Assembly (NCBI GenBank): GCA_021730785.1
Contig: JAKFWF010000041.1
Span: 58,596-122,595 of the forward strand
DNA: 64,000 nt
Source of the DNA: Hyphomicrobiaceae bacterium
GTDB lineage: Bacteria; Pseudomonadota; Alphaproteobacteria; Rhizobiales; Hyphomicrobiaceae
Direction of reading: 5' to 3'
In this document: positions 36,351 through 44,846 of the stretch, piece by piece
Position numbering within the stretch: position 1 is the stretch's first letter
How the letters are laid out: every line of letters starts with the position of its first letter
The notes under the pieces: model-generated
The model's database searches: none
The model's input: only the letters and a program-made list of their open reading frames with translations
Told to the model about the DNA's origin: nothing
Made by a program: the position numbers and the translations under genes

Positions 36351-38243
36351 TTACGCTCGCGGCATGGCGGCCGGCCTGGCGAGGCGAGCCTGGGCTGCGA
36401 GCCGGATCGGCGCGTTGACTGCGCCGAAACTGCGATAGCCGCCGCGCCGCTCGACGAGTTCGAAGAAAAAGCGGTCATCGAATGTCTCGGTGTAGGCCTG
36501 CAGGAATTCCGCGCCGCCCTCGCGATCATAGAGAATGTTGTGGGCCTTCAGTTCGTCGATGCGCGCTTGCGACAGATCGGTCTTGGCTTCGAGGTCGTCG
36601 TAGTAGTTCTCCGGGATCGGCAGCAGCTTCACCCCGTTCGCCGTCAGCTGCTTGACCGTCGCCAGCAGATCGTCGGTGGCGAAGGCGATGTGCTGCACGC
36701 CGGAGCCGAAGGTGTCGGCGAGGAAGCGCGAGGATTGCGTGCGGGTCGACTGCGATGCGTTAAGGACGAGACGCAGGTTGCCGTCAGCCGCCTGGATCAC
36801 CTGACTTTTGACGAGCCCGCCCGGATCGAGCACGTCCTGCTCGCTCGACTGGTCGAGGTCGAGAAGTGAGGTGTAGAACAGCAGCCAGGTCAACAGTTCC
36901 TCATAGTGCATCGACTGCGAGATGTGATCAACGGACGTGAGGCCGCAAGCACCGCCTGTTGGCTTGTCACCGGTCGCATCGAACTCGATGTCCCAGACGC
37001 GGGCAAGATCACTGTGGCGATCGATGAAGTAGACGAGGCTGCCACCGAGACCGCGCACCGCTGGAATTTCGAGTTCGTTCGGTCCGACCGCCTGGCGGAA
37101 CGGCTGATCGAGCAGGCGTTGGGCACGGTCGAGGGTTGCTGCCGCATCGCTGACATCAAGGCCGATCGCGCACACCGAGGTGCCGTGCGTGATGTTGAAG
37201 GAGTGGGCGAAGCCTTGGCTCTCGGTATTGACGACGATGTTGATCGCTCCTTGCGTCCAACGCGTCACGGCTTTGCTGCGATGCTCGCCGGCACGTGCGA
37301 AACCGAGGCCGCGCAGCAGCGTTTCGAAGGTCGGGGTGGCTACGCCGTCGAGCGCGAATTCAAGGAAGGCAGTGCCGCGGCACTGGGAGCGCGGTGGCAG
37401 AAAGGCCGTGCCGCTGCTGTCGATGCCGGTGCGCTGGCGCAGTTGATCGAGCAGGAAGATCAGCGAACGGCGGCCGTCGATGGCAACGCGCCGCGCAGCC
37501 CCCGCGCGGAACTGGTCGTTGAAGATCTCAAGCGACAGCGGACCCGTGAAGCCGGTGGTCTGGAGCGCCGTCATGAACTCCAGCAGCGGGAAATTCCCCT
37601 GGCCTGGAAAATTGCGGTAGTGCCGGCTCCACGACAGGATGTCCATGTCGAGGATGGGCGCATCCGCCATCTGCACGAGGAAGATGCGGTCGCCTGGAAT
37701 GGAGCGCATGGCGCCAAGATCGGTCTTGCGCGCGAACGTGTGGAAGCTGTCGAGGACGAGACCCACATGCGCGTGGTCGGCGCGCCGCACCACCTCCCAG
37801 GCGTCGCGATAGTCGTTGATGTTGCGCCCCCAGGCCAGCGCCTCGAACGCCACCCGCATGCGGCGCTTGGCCGCCCGCTCGCCCAGTTCCCGGAAGTCGC
37901 TGGCGGCGCGGTCGATGCCGCCGAGGCTGTCGGGCGCCACATTCGAGCACACCATCAGCAGATCGCAGCCGAGTTCAGCCATCAGGTCGAACTTGCGTTC
38001 GGCGCGCGCGAACGTGCGGGCGCGTTTTTCCGGCGGCATGCCCTCGAAGTCGCGGAATGGCTGGAAGGTGATGATCTCGAGGCCCAAGTCACGGCAGCGG
38101 CGGGCGATCTCGATCGGCGTGCCGCCGTATGACAGCAGATCGTTCTCGAAGATTTCGACGCCCTTGAAGCCGGCCGCCGCAATTGCCTCGAGCTTCTCGT
38201 CGAGTCCGCCGCTGAGGCAAACCGTTGCGATTGACAGTTTCAC
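36351..38243 (-). CDS. quiC: 3-dehydroshikimate dehydratase fused to an HPPD-like VOC domain (QuiC type)
   Basis: 630 residues. Residues 1-265 form an AP-endonuclease-2-like TIM barrel whose metal ligands are visible as Glu134 (FEALAWG), Asp165 (LVLDSFH), Gln191 (VQMADAP) and Glu239 (LSLEIFND). Residues about 285-605 form a double VOC domain like 4-hydroxyphenylpyruvate dioxygenase, with VDHISQSMH, GVQHIAFATDD and FFELVERRGGY giving the His-His-Glu metal site. The first half converts 3-dehydroshikimate to protocatechuate in quinate/shikimate use. No pathway partners are adjacent. Confidence 0.88.
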   Translation of the reverse strand: MKLSIATVCLSGGLDEKLEAIAAAGFKGVEIFENDLLSYGGTPIEIARRCRDLGLEIITFQPFRDFEGMPPEKRARTFARAERKFDLMAELGCDLLMVCSNVAPDSLGGIDRAASDFRELGERAAKRRMRVAFEALAWGRNINDYRDAWEVVRRADHAHVGLVLDSFHTFARKTDLGAMRSIPGDRIFLVQMADAPILDMDILSWSRHYRNFPGQGNFPLLEFMTALQTTGFTGPLSLEIFNDQFRAGAARRVAIDGRRSLIFLLDQLRQRTGIDSSGTAFLPPRSQCRGTAFLEFALDGVATPTFETLLRGLGFARAGEHRSKAVTRWTQGAINIVVNTESQGFAHSFNITHGTSVCAIGLDVSDAAATLDRAQRLLDQPFRQAVGPNELEIPAVRGLGGSLVYFIDRHSDLARVWDIEFDATGDKPTGGACGLTSVDHISQSMHYEELLTWLLFYTSLLDLDQSSEQDVLDPGGLVKSQVIQAADGNLRLVLNASQSTRTQSSRFLADTFGSGVQHIAFATDDLLATVKQLTANGVKLLPIPENYYDDLEAKTDLSQARIDELKAHNILYDREGGAEFLQAYTETFDDRFFFELVERRGGYRSFGAVNAPIRLAAQARLARPAAMPRA

Positions 38244-38797
38244 GTTGTCGTCCCGCCCTGGCTATGGCGCGCAGTTTAACCGCTTTCATGGCGCGATTTT
38301 ACGGCGCCACGCAAGAGCCAGACAGCAGCTGGCAGCCGGGCTACAGGTGCCGATCAGGGGCGTTCGTATGAACAAGCATACCGCACCACTCTCTCCAGCA
38401 TCGAAACCACGCGCGGAAAACGAACCGCACAAACAACGCCATTGAGTGCTGTGCGGTTTCCCTGTCACCCCCACCTAGGCGCGCCAAGGACGAGTTACGC
38501 CGCGCCATGAGTTGAGCCGCGCGCGGCGATGACGAGGCCCACGCGTTGGCGCGCGGTAACTCATTCTTGGCGCGACCAGGTGGGGGTGGCCGGGGTTGAC
38601 CGGTGCTGGCGCCGTGGTCGCGGCACTTGCCGGCCGAGGGAGTGGGGACACCAGCGCCTGCGCAGCGCGACGGGACCCAGGCGTTGGAGTCGTTACACTC
38701 GGTCGTTCATGCAATTGCGCCGCTGGTCAAGCCGCGCCCTTGCTGCTGGCGCCGTGCGGGTCTATGTGTGCGCCCTTGCAACCCGAAGGATCTGGTG
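38244..38797. other. long divergent intergenic region holding an inverted repeat
   Basis: About 550 bases between the start of quiC and the start of crcB. Apart from the inverted repeat at 38466-38588 no gene is supported; open frames here lack family resemblance. A fluoride riboswitch was looked for before crcB and not found. Confidence 0.5.
38466..38588. repeat. 41-bp imperfect inverted repeat (possible MITE or cruciform element)
   Basis: Arms 38466-38506 and 38548-38588 are 41 bases each and pair with about six or seven mismatches; the outer 11 bp (CACCCCCACCT / AGGTGGGGGTG) are perfect. The 41-base interior contains its own palindrome GCCGCGCGCGGC (38516-38527). The region is upstream of two divergent genes, so it is not a terminator; a small non-autonomous mobile element or structured repeat is likely. 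Confidence 0.6.
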
Positions 38798-39178
38798 ATG
38801 CGCCTGCTGCTGCTGGCAACCGTGGGCGGCGCGATCGGTGCTGGCGCGCGCCACCTCGTGAACGTCGGATTTGCCCGATTGTTCGGAACCGATTTTCCGT
38901 GGTCGACGGTGGTCATCAACATCGTCGGCTCGCTGCTGATGGGTGTCGTCGTCACCGCCGTTGCGCTGCGCTTTGACGGCTCGCCCGAGTTGCGCACGTT
39001 CCTTGCGACCGGCATTCTCGGCGGCTTCACCACGTTTTCGGCCTTCTCGCTCGATGCGCACATTTTGATGAGCCGCGGTGATACAACTGCGGCCTTGCTG
39101 TATGTGGCAGCCTCCGTGCTGTTGTCGATCCTTGGGCTCTATGTCGGGCTTCTCTTCACAAGACAGGTGCTCGCATGA
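38798..39178 (+). CDS. crcB: fluoride channel CrcB/Fluc
   Basis: 126 residues, four membrane helices. Exports fluoride as a dual-topology dimer. GAGARHLVNVGF and NIVGSLLMGVV carry the conserved Arg and Asn; GILGGFTTFSAFSLDAH is the family pore motif with the stacked phenylalanines. GAAGGA lies upstream of the chosen ATG. It overlaps rluC by 4 bases (ATGA). Confidence 0.93.
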   Translation: MRLLLLATVGGAIGAGARHLVNVGFARLFGTDFPWSTVVINIVGSLLMGVVVTAVALRFDGSPELRTFLATGILGGFTTFSAFSLDAHILMSRGDTTAALLYVAASVLLSILGLYVGLLFTRQVLA

Positions 39179-40170
39179 CAGATCCGGTCGAGACGATCCG
39201 GGTGGCGCACGGCGAAGCAGGCGTGCGCCTCGACAAGTGGTTCAAGACGCACTTCCCGGACATCACCCATGGCTATCTGCAGAAGCTGCTGCGGTCGGGG
39301 CAGGTGCGCGTCAACAGCCGCCGCGTGCAGGCGAGCGAACGTCTGGAAGTGGGTGCCGAGGTCCGTGTGCCCAAGGTCGCCCGCCAGCCGGCCAAGACGA
39401 ACCCCGCCGCCAAGCCGCAGCCCAGCCTGTCGAAAGCCGACCGCGACACGATCGAACGCATGATCTTGTTCGAGGACGACGACGTTCTGGTGCTGAACAA
39501 GCCGTTCGGCATCGCGGTGCAGGGCGGCACCGGCACGTCGCGGCACATCGACGGGCTGCTGGCCGGCATGGTCGACCGGTTCGGCGACCGCCCGCGCCTC
39601 GTCCACCGCCTGGACCGTGATACCACCGGCATCCTGCTGATCGCGAAACACCGCGATGCGGCCGCCAAGCTCGGCCGCACGTTCCAGACGAGGTCGGCCG
39701 CCAAGACCTATTGGGCCCTCGTCAAGGGCGTCCCCAAACCACCCCAGGGCAAGATCGAGGCGGCCCTCGTCAAAGCCGCGGGCCCCGACGGCGACCGCGT
39801 GCGCAAGGCACTCCCCGGCGAGCAAGAGGTCGCCATGCACGCGACCACGCACTACTCGGTGATCGACCGGGTCGGCTACAAGGCATCATGGGTGTCGCTG
39901 AAGCCGGTGACGGGGCGCCAGCACCAGTTGCGCGCGCACATGGCGCTGATCGGCTGTCCGGTGGTCGGCGATAACAAGTATGACGGCGAAGACGTGCTCG
40001 TCGACAGCGGCATCGACAAGATGCTGCACCTGCATGCGCGCCGCCTGATCATCCCGCATCCAGACGGCCGGAACCGCATCGACATCACGGCGGAATTGCC
40101 GGCCCACATGAAGCGGACATGGGAGATGCTCGGTCTCGATGCAGAGCGCTTCGACGCCGACAAGGAGTGA
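39175..40170 (+). CDS. rluC: RluC/RluD-family 23S rRNA pseudouridine synthase
   Basis: 331 residues. The S4 RNA-binding domain (residues 15-65, VRLDKWFKTHFPDITHGYLQKLLRSGQVRVN) is followed by the catalytic domain with HRLDRDTTGILLIAK (catalytic Asp147) and PVTGRQHQLRAHM. Probably modifies 955/2504/2580 of 23S rRNA as RluC does. Coupled to crcB by a 4-base overlap; in many Rhizobiales the HAD phosphatase follows directly, but here an insert separates them. Confidence 0.9.
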   Translation: MTDPVETIRVAHGEAGVRLDKWFKTHFPDITHGYLQKLLRSGQVRVNSRRVQASERLEVGAEVRVPKVARQPAKTNPAAKPQPSLSKADRDTIERMILFEDDDVLVLNKPFGIAVQGGTGTSRHIDGLLAGMVDRFGDRPRLVHRLDRDTTGILLIAKHRDAAAKLGRTFQTRSAAKTYWALVKGVPKPPQGKIEAALVKAAGPDGDRVRKALPGEQEVAMHATTHYSVIDRVGYKASWVSLKPVTGRQHQLRAHMALIGCPVVGDNKYDGEDVLVDSGIDKMLHLHARRLIIPHPDGRNRIDITAELPAHMKRTWEMLGLDAERFDADKE

Positions 40171-40198
40171 TCAACGCAATGGTGCCGCCCATGCGATC

Positions 40199-40240
40199 CT
40201 GCCCCCCATGAACCTGATCATTTTCGATTGCGATGGGACG
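40199..40240 (+). repeat. 42-bp direct repeat, left copy: orphan 5' end of the HAD gene
   Basis: Matches 40983-41024 with two mismatches. It contains the start codon and first eleven codons of the HAD phosphatase (MNLIIFDCDGT), then diverges and meets a stop after CL. It is a broken duplicate of the intact gene 784 bases downstream. Confidence 0.88.
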
Positions 40241-40334
40241 GTTTGCCTGTGAAGCGTCATCCGCTTCCCTGGTTCGAACCGCTGCAAAGTGATACCCTTG
40301 CCAGGTGTCGAACGTGGCGTTGGATGGTGAACAC

Positions 40335-40538
40335 GTGAGTCGGATCGAGGACATCGAGAAAGCAGTTGCGCAACTCTCACCAGCAGAGTTCGCCCGGTTT
40401 CGCGCGTGGTTCGCGGAGTTCCAGGGCAAGTTGCTCGATGAGCGCATTAGAGCCGATGTGGCAGCCGGCCGTCTCGATTGGTTGGCCGACGAGGCGCTAG
40501 CCGAGCACGCGCGCGGCGAAACCAGAAAGATCGATTGA
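40335..40538 (+). CDS. small antitoxin of a RelE/ParE-type pair
   Basis: 67 residues from the GTG at 40335. IEDIEKAVAQLSPAEFARFRAWFAEF and the C-terminal WLADEALAEHARGE are typical of short antitoxins paired with this toxin group. An earlier GTG at 40305 would add 10 residues; the family usually starts at SRIEDIEKAV. The toxin gene follows after 25 bases. Part of the insert between rluC and the HAD gene. Confidence 0.72.
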   Translation: MSRIEDIEKAVAQLSPAEFARFRAWFAEFQGKLLDERIRADVAAGRLDWLADEALAEHARGETRKID

Positions 40539-40563
40539 GGTCGAAGCCGGTGAGATCAAGTCC

Positions 40564-40815
40564 ATGGCAAACCGTGCGACCGCCCGGTTCTGGAAACTCT
40601 ACGAGGCATTGCCTCCCGACATTCAACGCCTTGCCGACAAGAACTATGAGCTATTTCGGCAAGATCCTCAGCATCCCTCACTGCACTTCAAGCGCGTGGG
40701 ACGGTTCTGGTCGGCCCGCGTCGGGGGCGCCCACCGCGCGCTTGCCGTCGACGTCGATGACGGCTTGCTCTGGGTGTGGATCGGCGGCCATGACGACTAT
40801 GATCGACTTATCTAA
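40564..40815 (+). CDS. RelE/ParE-superfamily toxin
   Basis: 83 residues, complete. ATARFWKLYEALPPDIQRLADKNYELFRQDPQHPSLHFK is the helical hairpin and first strand; RFWSARVGGAHRALAVDV and WVWIGGHDDYDRLI are the toxin beta-sheet and end. Family members are mRNA interferases or gyrase poisons; which one cannot be read here. The stop TAA doubles as the target duplication of the adjoining MITE. Confidence 0.8.
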   Translation: MANRATARFWKLYEALPPDIQRLADKNYELFRQDPQHPSLHFKRVGRFWSARVGGAHRALAVDVDDGLLWVWIGGHDDYDRLI

Positions 40816-40978
40816 GAGCCTGTCCGGATGATTTTCGTGAGATTTCATCGCGTCGGGAGGGGGCATCTGCGGCGTCGCAGCCCTTGGCCGTAGCTAAGGC
40901 TACGGACGGCGGGCTGCTTCTTGCGGATCGACTCGAGGGTGGGTCATGAAAAGCCACGAAAATCATTCAGACAGGCTC
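40816..40978. mobile_element. 163-bp MITE-like element
   Basis: Terminal inverted repeats of about 29 bp (GAGCCTGTC then ATGATTTTCGTG shared by both ends) with five mismatches, no coding frame inside, and flanking TAA on both sides (or CTAAG if the outer G/C is counted). This fits a non-autonomous element moved by an IS5-like transposase; the parent element is not in the window. Confidence 0.8.
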
Positions 40979-40982
40979 TAAG

Positions 40983-41024
40983 CTGCACCCCATGAACCTG
41001 ATCATTTTCGATTGCGACGGGACG
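40983..41024 (+). repeat. 42-bp direct repeat, right copy: 5' end of intact HAD gene
   Basis: The partner of 40199-40240. It spans nine bases of leader and the first eleven codons of the HAD gene. The two copies bracket the TA pair and MITE. Confidence 0.88.
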
Positions 41025-41669
41025 ATCGTCGACAGCCAGCACATCATCGTCGCGGCGATGGAGCGGGCGTTCGCCGTGCATGGCGTGGCCGCGCTGCCGC
41101 GCGAACAGACGCTCTCAATCATCGGGCTGTCGCTCACGCTGGCAATCAGCCGGCTGCTGCCCCATGCCGACGATGCGCTGGTCGATGCGGTCGCCCAGAC
41201 CTACAAGGCCGCGTTCGGCGCATTGCGGCGCGACCCCGCGCACCAGGAGCCGGCCTATCCGGGCGCACTGGCGGCGATCCGCACCTTGAGTGCGCGGCCC
41301 GACACGGTGCTCGGCATCGCCACCGGCAAGTCGCGGCGCGGGGTCGCGGCCGTGTTCGAGCGGTTCGGCCTGCACCCCCACTTCGTCACCATTCAAACGG
41401 CCGACACCCATCCCTCTAAGCCGCACCCCTCCATGATCATGGCGGCGATCCAGGAAACCGGCGCCACGGCGGCCACGACCGTCATGATCGGCGATACCAC
41501 GTTCGACATCGAGATGGCCAAGAACGCGGACGTCGCTGGCATCGGCGTCGCCTGGGGCTATCATCCCGTCGACCAGTTGAAGCTCGCCGGTGCACACGCG
41601 ATCGTGCCGGACTATGATCAGCTCATCCCGGCGATCGACCGGTTGCTGTCGCCCGAAGTCCAGCCCTGA
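40992..41669 (+). CDS. HAD-superfamily phosphatase (Gph-like)
   Basis: 225 residues, HAD subfamily IA. Motif I FDCDGTIVD has the nucleophile Asp7 and acid Asp9; motif II is ATGKSRRG; motif III/IV TVMIGDTTFDIEMAKNA. The size and cap resemble phosphoglycolate phosphatase, but the substrate is open. It lies between rluC and ATP12 as in other Rhizobiales, after an insert. Confidence 0.87.
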   Translation: MNLIIFDCDGTIVDSQHIIVAAMERAFAVHGVAALPREQTLSIIGLSLTLAISRLLPHADDALVDAVAQTYKAAFGALRRDPAHQEPAYPGALAAIRTLSARPDTVLGIATGKSRRGVAAVFERFGLHPHFVTIQTADTHPSKPHPSMIMAAIQETGATAATTVMIGDTTFDIEMAKNADVAGIGVAWGYHPVDQLKLAGAHAIVPDYDQLIPAIDRLLSPEVQP

Positions 41670-41681
41670 GCCCACGCTCCC

Positions 41682-42452
41682 ATGACCGACCCCAAGAATG
41701 ACACCTGGAAGCGTGGCGTCACGGCGGTACAAGCCGGCCAGCGCGCGGCCCCCCTTCCGAAGCGCTTCTACTCGGACGCGGCGGTTGGCAGCCGAGACGG
41801 CGGCTGGGCGATCCTGCTCGATGGTCGCCCCGTGCGCACGCCGGCCAAGAAGCTGCTGCTGGTGCCCTCTGAGCTGCTGGCCACGACGCTCGCCGCCGAG
41901 TGGCAGGCGCAGGTGACCCAGATCGATCCGTCGACGATGCCGCTCACCCGTCTCGTCAACTCGGCTCTCGACGGCGTCACGGGCCGCGAGGCAGAGGTTG
42001 CGGCCGAGGTCGTGACTTATGCTGGCAGCGACCTGCTGCTCTATCGTGCCGACGGACCGGCAGCCCTCGTCGCACAGCAGGCAGCCGTTTGGGACCCGAT
42101 CATCGCCTGGGTCGAGCAGTGGGCGGGCGGCCGCTTCATCCTGGGCGAGGGCATCATGCCGGTGACCCAACCGCAGGGCACGCTCGGCAAGATCGCGGCG
42201 AAGATCGCGGGCGTTCCTGCACTTCCACTCGCCGCGCTCAACGTGATGACGACGCTGACGGGATCGGCGTTGCTGGCGCTGGCCCATGCCCATGGTGCGG
42301 TCAACCTGACGGAGGCCTGGGTGGCCGCCCACGTCGATGAAGACTACCAGATCGCAAAGTGGGGCACGGACACGGAGGCCGAAGTCCGCCGGGCCAACCG
42401 CTGGCGCGACATGCAGGCGGCGAGCCGGTTGTGGCAGCTCAGTGCAGCTTGA
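41682..42452 (+). CDS. ATP12-family F1-ATPase assembly chaperone
   Basis: 256 residues. ATP12 guards the F1 alpha subunit until assembly. KRFYSDAAVG, WAILLDGRPVRTPAKKLLLVPS, LAAEWQAQ, MPLTRLVNSALDGV and the late YAGSDLLLYRA are the family blocks; the C-terminus has TEAWVAAHVDEDYQIAKWG. 12 bases after the HAD gene. Its last bases overlap convergent usg by 14. Confidence 0.92.
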   Translation: MTDPKNDTWKRGVTAVQAGQRAAPLPKRFYSDAAVGSRDGGWAILLDGRPVRTPAKKLLLVPSELLATTLAAEWQAQVTQIDPSTMPLTRLVNSALDGVTGREAEVAAEVVTYAGSDLLLYRADGPAALVAQQAAVWDPIIAWVEQWAGGRFILGEGIMPVTQPQGTLGKIAAKIAGVPALPLAALNVMTTLTGSALLALAHAHGAVNLTEAWVAAHVDEDYQIAKWGTDTEAEVRRANRWRDMQAASRLWQLSAA

Positions 42453-42708
42453 AGTCGGCGGTAATGAGCTTCAACTCGCTGGGCCGGATCAGCTGGCGGT
42501 GGGCGACGCGCACCTTGTGCAGGCGACCCTCCAGGTTCTTTGACCAGAATTCGAGAAAGCCCTTCAGCTTAGGATACAGCGGGTGCAGGTCGTAGTCCTG
42601 CCAGACGTAGGTCTGCAGCAAGCTCGGGTGATCCGGCAGCCGGTACAGGATTTCGGCGGTGGTCAGACTGAAGCCCTCGAGTTGTCGCTTGAAGTCGCTG
42701 TCGGCCAT
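42439..42708 (-). CDS. usg: Usg family protein
   Basis: 89 residues. The family is almost confined to Alphaproteobacteria, first seen upstream of trpF in Caulobacter. FKRQLEGFSLTTAEILYRLPDHPSLLQTYVW-type start, PLYPKLKGFLEFW and HKVRVAHRQLIRPSE are conserved across it. Function unknown. Convergent with and overlapping the ATP12 gene; divergent from rnpB. Confidence 0.9.
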   Translation of the reverse strand: MADSDFKRQLEGFSLTTAEILYRLPDHPSLLQTYVWQDYDLHPLYPKLKGFLEFWSKNLEGRLHKVRVAHRQLIRPSELKLITADFKLH

Positions 42709-42905
42709 ACGAACCCCTGGTTTCGAGTTTCGATCGCGTTGCTTGTCATACTCCTGTCTTGAAGTGTACCGAAGATTCGTTCATGAGAAAGACCAAAATT
42801 CGTTCAAATTCAGCAGCTTAGCAGCCATTCTTGACGACTGCTGCCAGACGATGACACGAATGTCCTTGACGGTGTGCGCAACCCCACCCAAGACACAGGC
42901 TCTCC

Positions 42906-43325
42906 AGTCGGCCGGGCGGCCGCTGCTCGCCGGTCCAGGATCGCAAGGTCAAGCGCCAGCGGGTGGAGGAAAGTCCGGGCTCCAAGGACGCACGGTGGCG
43001 GCTAACGGCCGCCGGGGGCGACCCCAGGGAAAGTGCCACAGAAATGAAACCGCCTGCGCTTGCGCCTTCGGGCCGGACGCGGGCAAGGGTGAAAAGGTGC
43101 GGTAAGAGCGCACCGCGGTTCTGGCAACAGCGCCGGCATGGCAAACCCCACCGGGAGCAAGACCAAATAGGGGTGACCGGGCGCGAGGGGAAACTTTCGG
43201 CGCCGAGCCTGTTTCCTGGCCGTCACCCGGGTTGGTTGCTTTGAGGTCTGCAGCAATGCGTGACCAAGACGAATGGCCGCCGCGGGGGGCAACCCCCAGA
43301 CAGAACCCGGCTTACAGGCCGGCTG
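42906..43325 (+). ncRNA. rnpB: RNase P RNA, bacterial type A
   Basis: Catalytic RNA that removes tRNA 5' leaders. The universal blocks are present: GGAGGAAAGUCCGGGCUCC near 42964-42982, AGGGUGAAAAGGUGCGGUAAGAGCGCACCGC-type P10/11-J region near 43086-43118, and the 3' ACAGAACCCGGCUUACAGGCCGGCU. The 5' AGUCGGCC pairs with the 3' GGCCGGCU as helix P1, which fixes both ends. Length about 420 nt is normal. Confidence 0.96.
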
Positions 43326-43464
43326 GAGAAACTTGCTGTAAGCAGAGGCGGCGCACTTGTAGAAATCGGTGTGCTACTGGGCTGCTCGAACGGCTATCGA
43401 TGTCGCGCTGCCAAAAGGGTCGAACAGTTGCAGACCGCCGTCGGGCATCCCATCAGGCGCAGTC

Positions 43465-43707
43465 CTACATCTGCTTGACCAGCGCCCGATACTGCCACGT
43501 GCCCTCGACCAAACCACTCGATGCCGGCTGCTCGATACGCTGACGGTTCAGGTCGTCTGACTTGCGCTGCTGGTTCGCTGCGGCGGCGGCCTTTGCTTTG
43601 GCGGCGGCTTTCGAATTGTTTTCCTGCGCCGTAACCGAGAAGGCGGTTGCAACAATCAGTGCTATGGTCAAGGCGATGATGGACATCGCTGTCAACAAGC
43701 TTTTCAT
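43465..43707 (-). CDS. small exported protein, function unknown
   Basis: 80 residues. A signal peptide or membrane anchor (LLTAMSIIALTIALIVATAFSVTAQ), a charged Ala/Lys middle (NNSKAAAKAKAAAAANQQRK) and a tail RQRIEQPASSGLVEGTWQYRALVKQM. No family recognised. The gene stands alone after rnpB on the opposite strand; GGAA lies upstream of the ATG. Confidence 0.55.
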   Translation of the reverse strand: MKSLLTAMSIIALTIALIVATAFSVTAQENNSKAAAKAKAAAAANQQRKSDDLNRQRIEQPASSGLVEGTWQYRALVKQM

Positions 43708-43997
43708 GTGCGATTCCGCTCGTTAGAGCCAAATTTCTGACCACGGAAGTGGTAGCCTAGAGCGAAGGTGCCGACGCCCGTTCGCAACTGCAAACAAACA
43801 TTACGTGATTTGTTTTTGAATGTTTCCAGGATCAGCTTCGCCGTGCGACCGAATCCGTCGCGGTATCGCCGCAAAAGGCCGCCCGGCGGGCGATTTCGCA
43901 ACCGTTGCGACCACGCCCGTGTCGAGACAAACATGCTTCAGGTATGTGTACGACAAATGCGAGCGTGCAAGGACAACGCCCTCGCACGCCTCGCGAT

Positions 43998-44846
43998 TCA
44001 CTCCTTGAACGGCACGACTTTCTGCATCTGCTCGCCAAGACCGGCGATGTGCAACTTCATCGTGTCGCCAGCCTTGAGGAAGTGCGGCGGCTTCATGCCG
44101 AGGCCGACGCCGGGCGGCGTGCCGGTGGTGACCACATCGCCCGCTTCCAGCACCATGAACTGCGTGATGTAGTGCAGCTGGTGGGCGATCGAGAAAATCA
44201 TGGTCTTCGTGCTGCCGGTCTGCATGCGCTTGCCCGATACGTCGAGCCACATGTCGAGGCTCTGTACGTCCTCGATTTCGTCGGGCGTCACCAACCAGGG
44301 GCCGAGCGGGCCCGAGGTTTCGAAACTCTTGCCCTTCATCCACTGGCCGCTGCGCTCGGCCTGGAAGTGACGCTCCGACACGTCGTTACAGATGCAGAAG
44401 CCGGCGATGTACTTCATCGCGTCCTTCTCTTCGACGTAGCGGGCGCGGGTGCCGATCACGAACGCGATCTCCACTTCCCAGTCGAGCTTGATCGAGTTCT
44501 TCGGGATCATCACATCGTCGTTGGGACCGATGATGCAGTTGGCGAGCTTGTTGAAGAGTATGGGCTCCTTGGGGATCGCGGCGCCCGTCTCCTTCGCGTG
44601 GTCAGCGTAGTTGAGGCCGACGGCGATGAAATTGTGCACCTTGGCGACCGGCGCGCCGATGCGCACGCCCTTCGGCGCCAGCGGCTGCGACTTCGGGTCG
44701 ATGGTCTTCAGGTGTGCGAGGCGGGCCGGGTTCAAGGTCTCGCCTGTGTAGTCGGGCACGTGGCTCGACATGTCACGGATGTTGCCGTCAGCATCGACAA
44801 TGCCGGGTTTCTCGTGGCCGCTGGCGCCAAAACGAACCAGTTTCAT
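43998..44846 (-). CDS. fumarylacetoacetate hydrolase family protein
   Basis: 282 residues. FAH-fold hydrolases split C-C bonds of 2,4-dioxo acids with a divalent metal. NFIAVGLNYADHAKETG, LDWEVEIAFVIG (metal acids), GFCICNDVSERHFQ, KSFETSGPLGPWLV and TGTPPGVGLGMKPP are the signature blocks. The length and motifs are closest to ureidoglycolate lyase/2,4-diketo-3-deoxy-L-fuconate hydrolase-like members. Single gene. Confidence 0.88.
   Translation of the reverse strand: MKLVRFGASGHEKPGIVDADGNIRDMSSHVPDYTGETLNPARLAHLKTIDPKSQPLAPKGVRIGAPVAKVHNFIAVGLNYADHAKETGAAIPKEPILFNKLANCIIGPNDDVMIPKNSIKLDWEVEIAFVIGTRARYVEEKDAMKYIAGFCICNDVSERHFQAERSGQWMKGKSFETSGPLGPWLVTPDEIEDVQSLDMWLDVSGKRMQTGSTKTMIFSIAHQLHYITQFMVLEAGDVVTTGTPPGVGLGMKPPHFLKAGDTMKLHIAGLGEQMQKVVPFKE

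Noticed and set aside
38700..38797. Possible fluoride riboswitch before crcB
   Set aside because: The conserved core pairing and pseudoknot pattern of the crcB motif could not be found; GGTGATG here is just the start-codon region.
40260..40290. GGTTCGAACC resembling a tRNA T-arm
   Set aside because: Flanking bases do not form the 5-bp T stem on either strand and no acceptor stem or anticodon arm is present.
43704..43934. 76-codon frame on the minus strand between the small exported protein and the FAH gene
   Set aside because: Overlaps the start of the neighbouring gene, Arg-rich, no family resemblance, no ribosome site.
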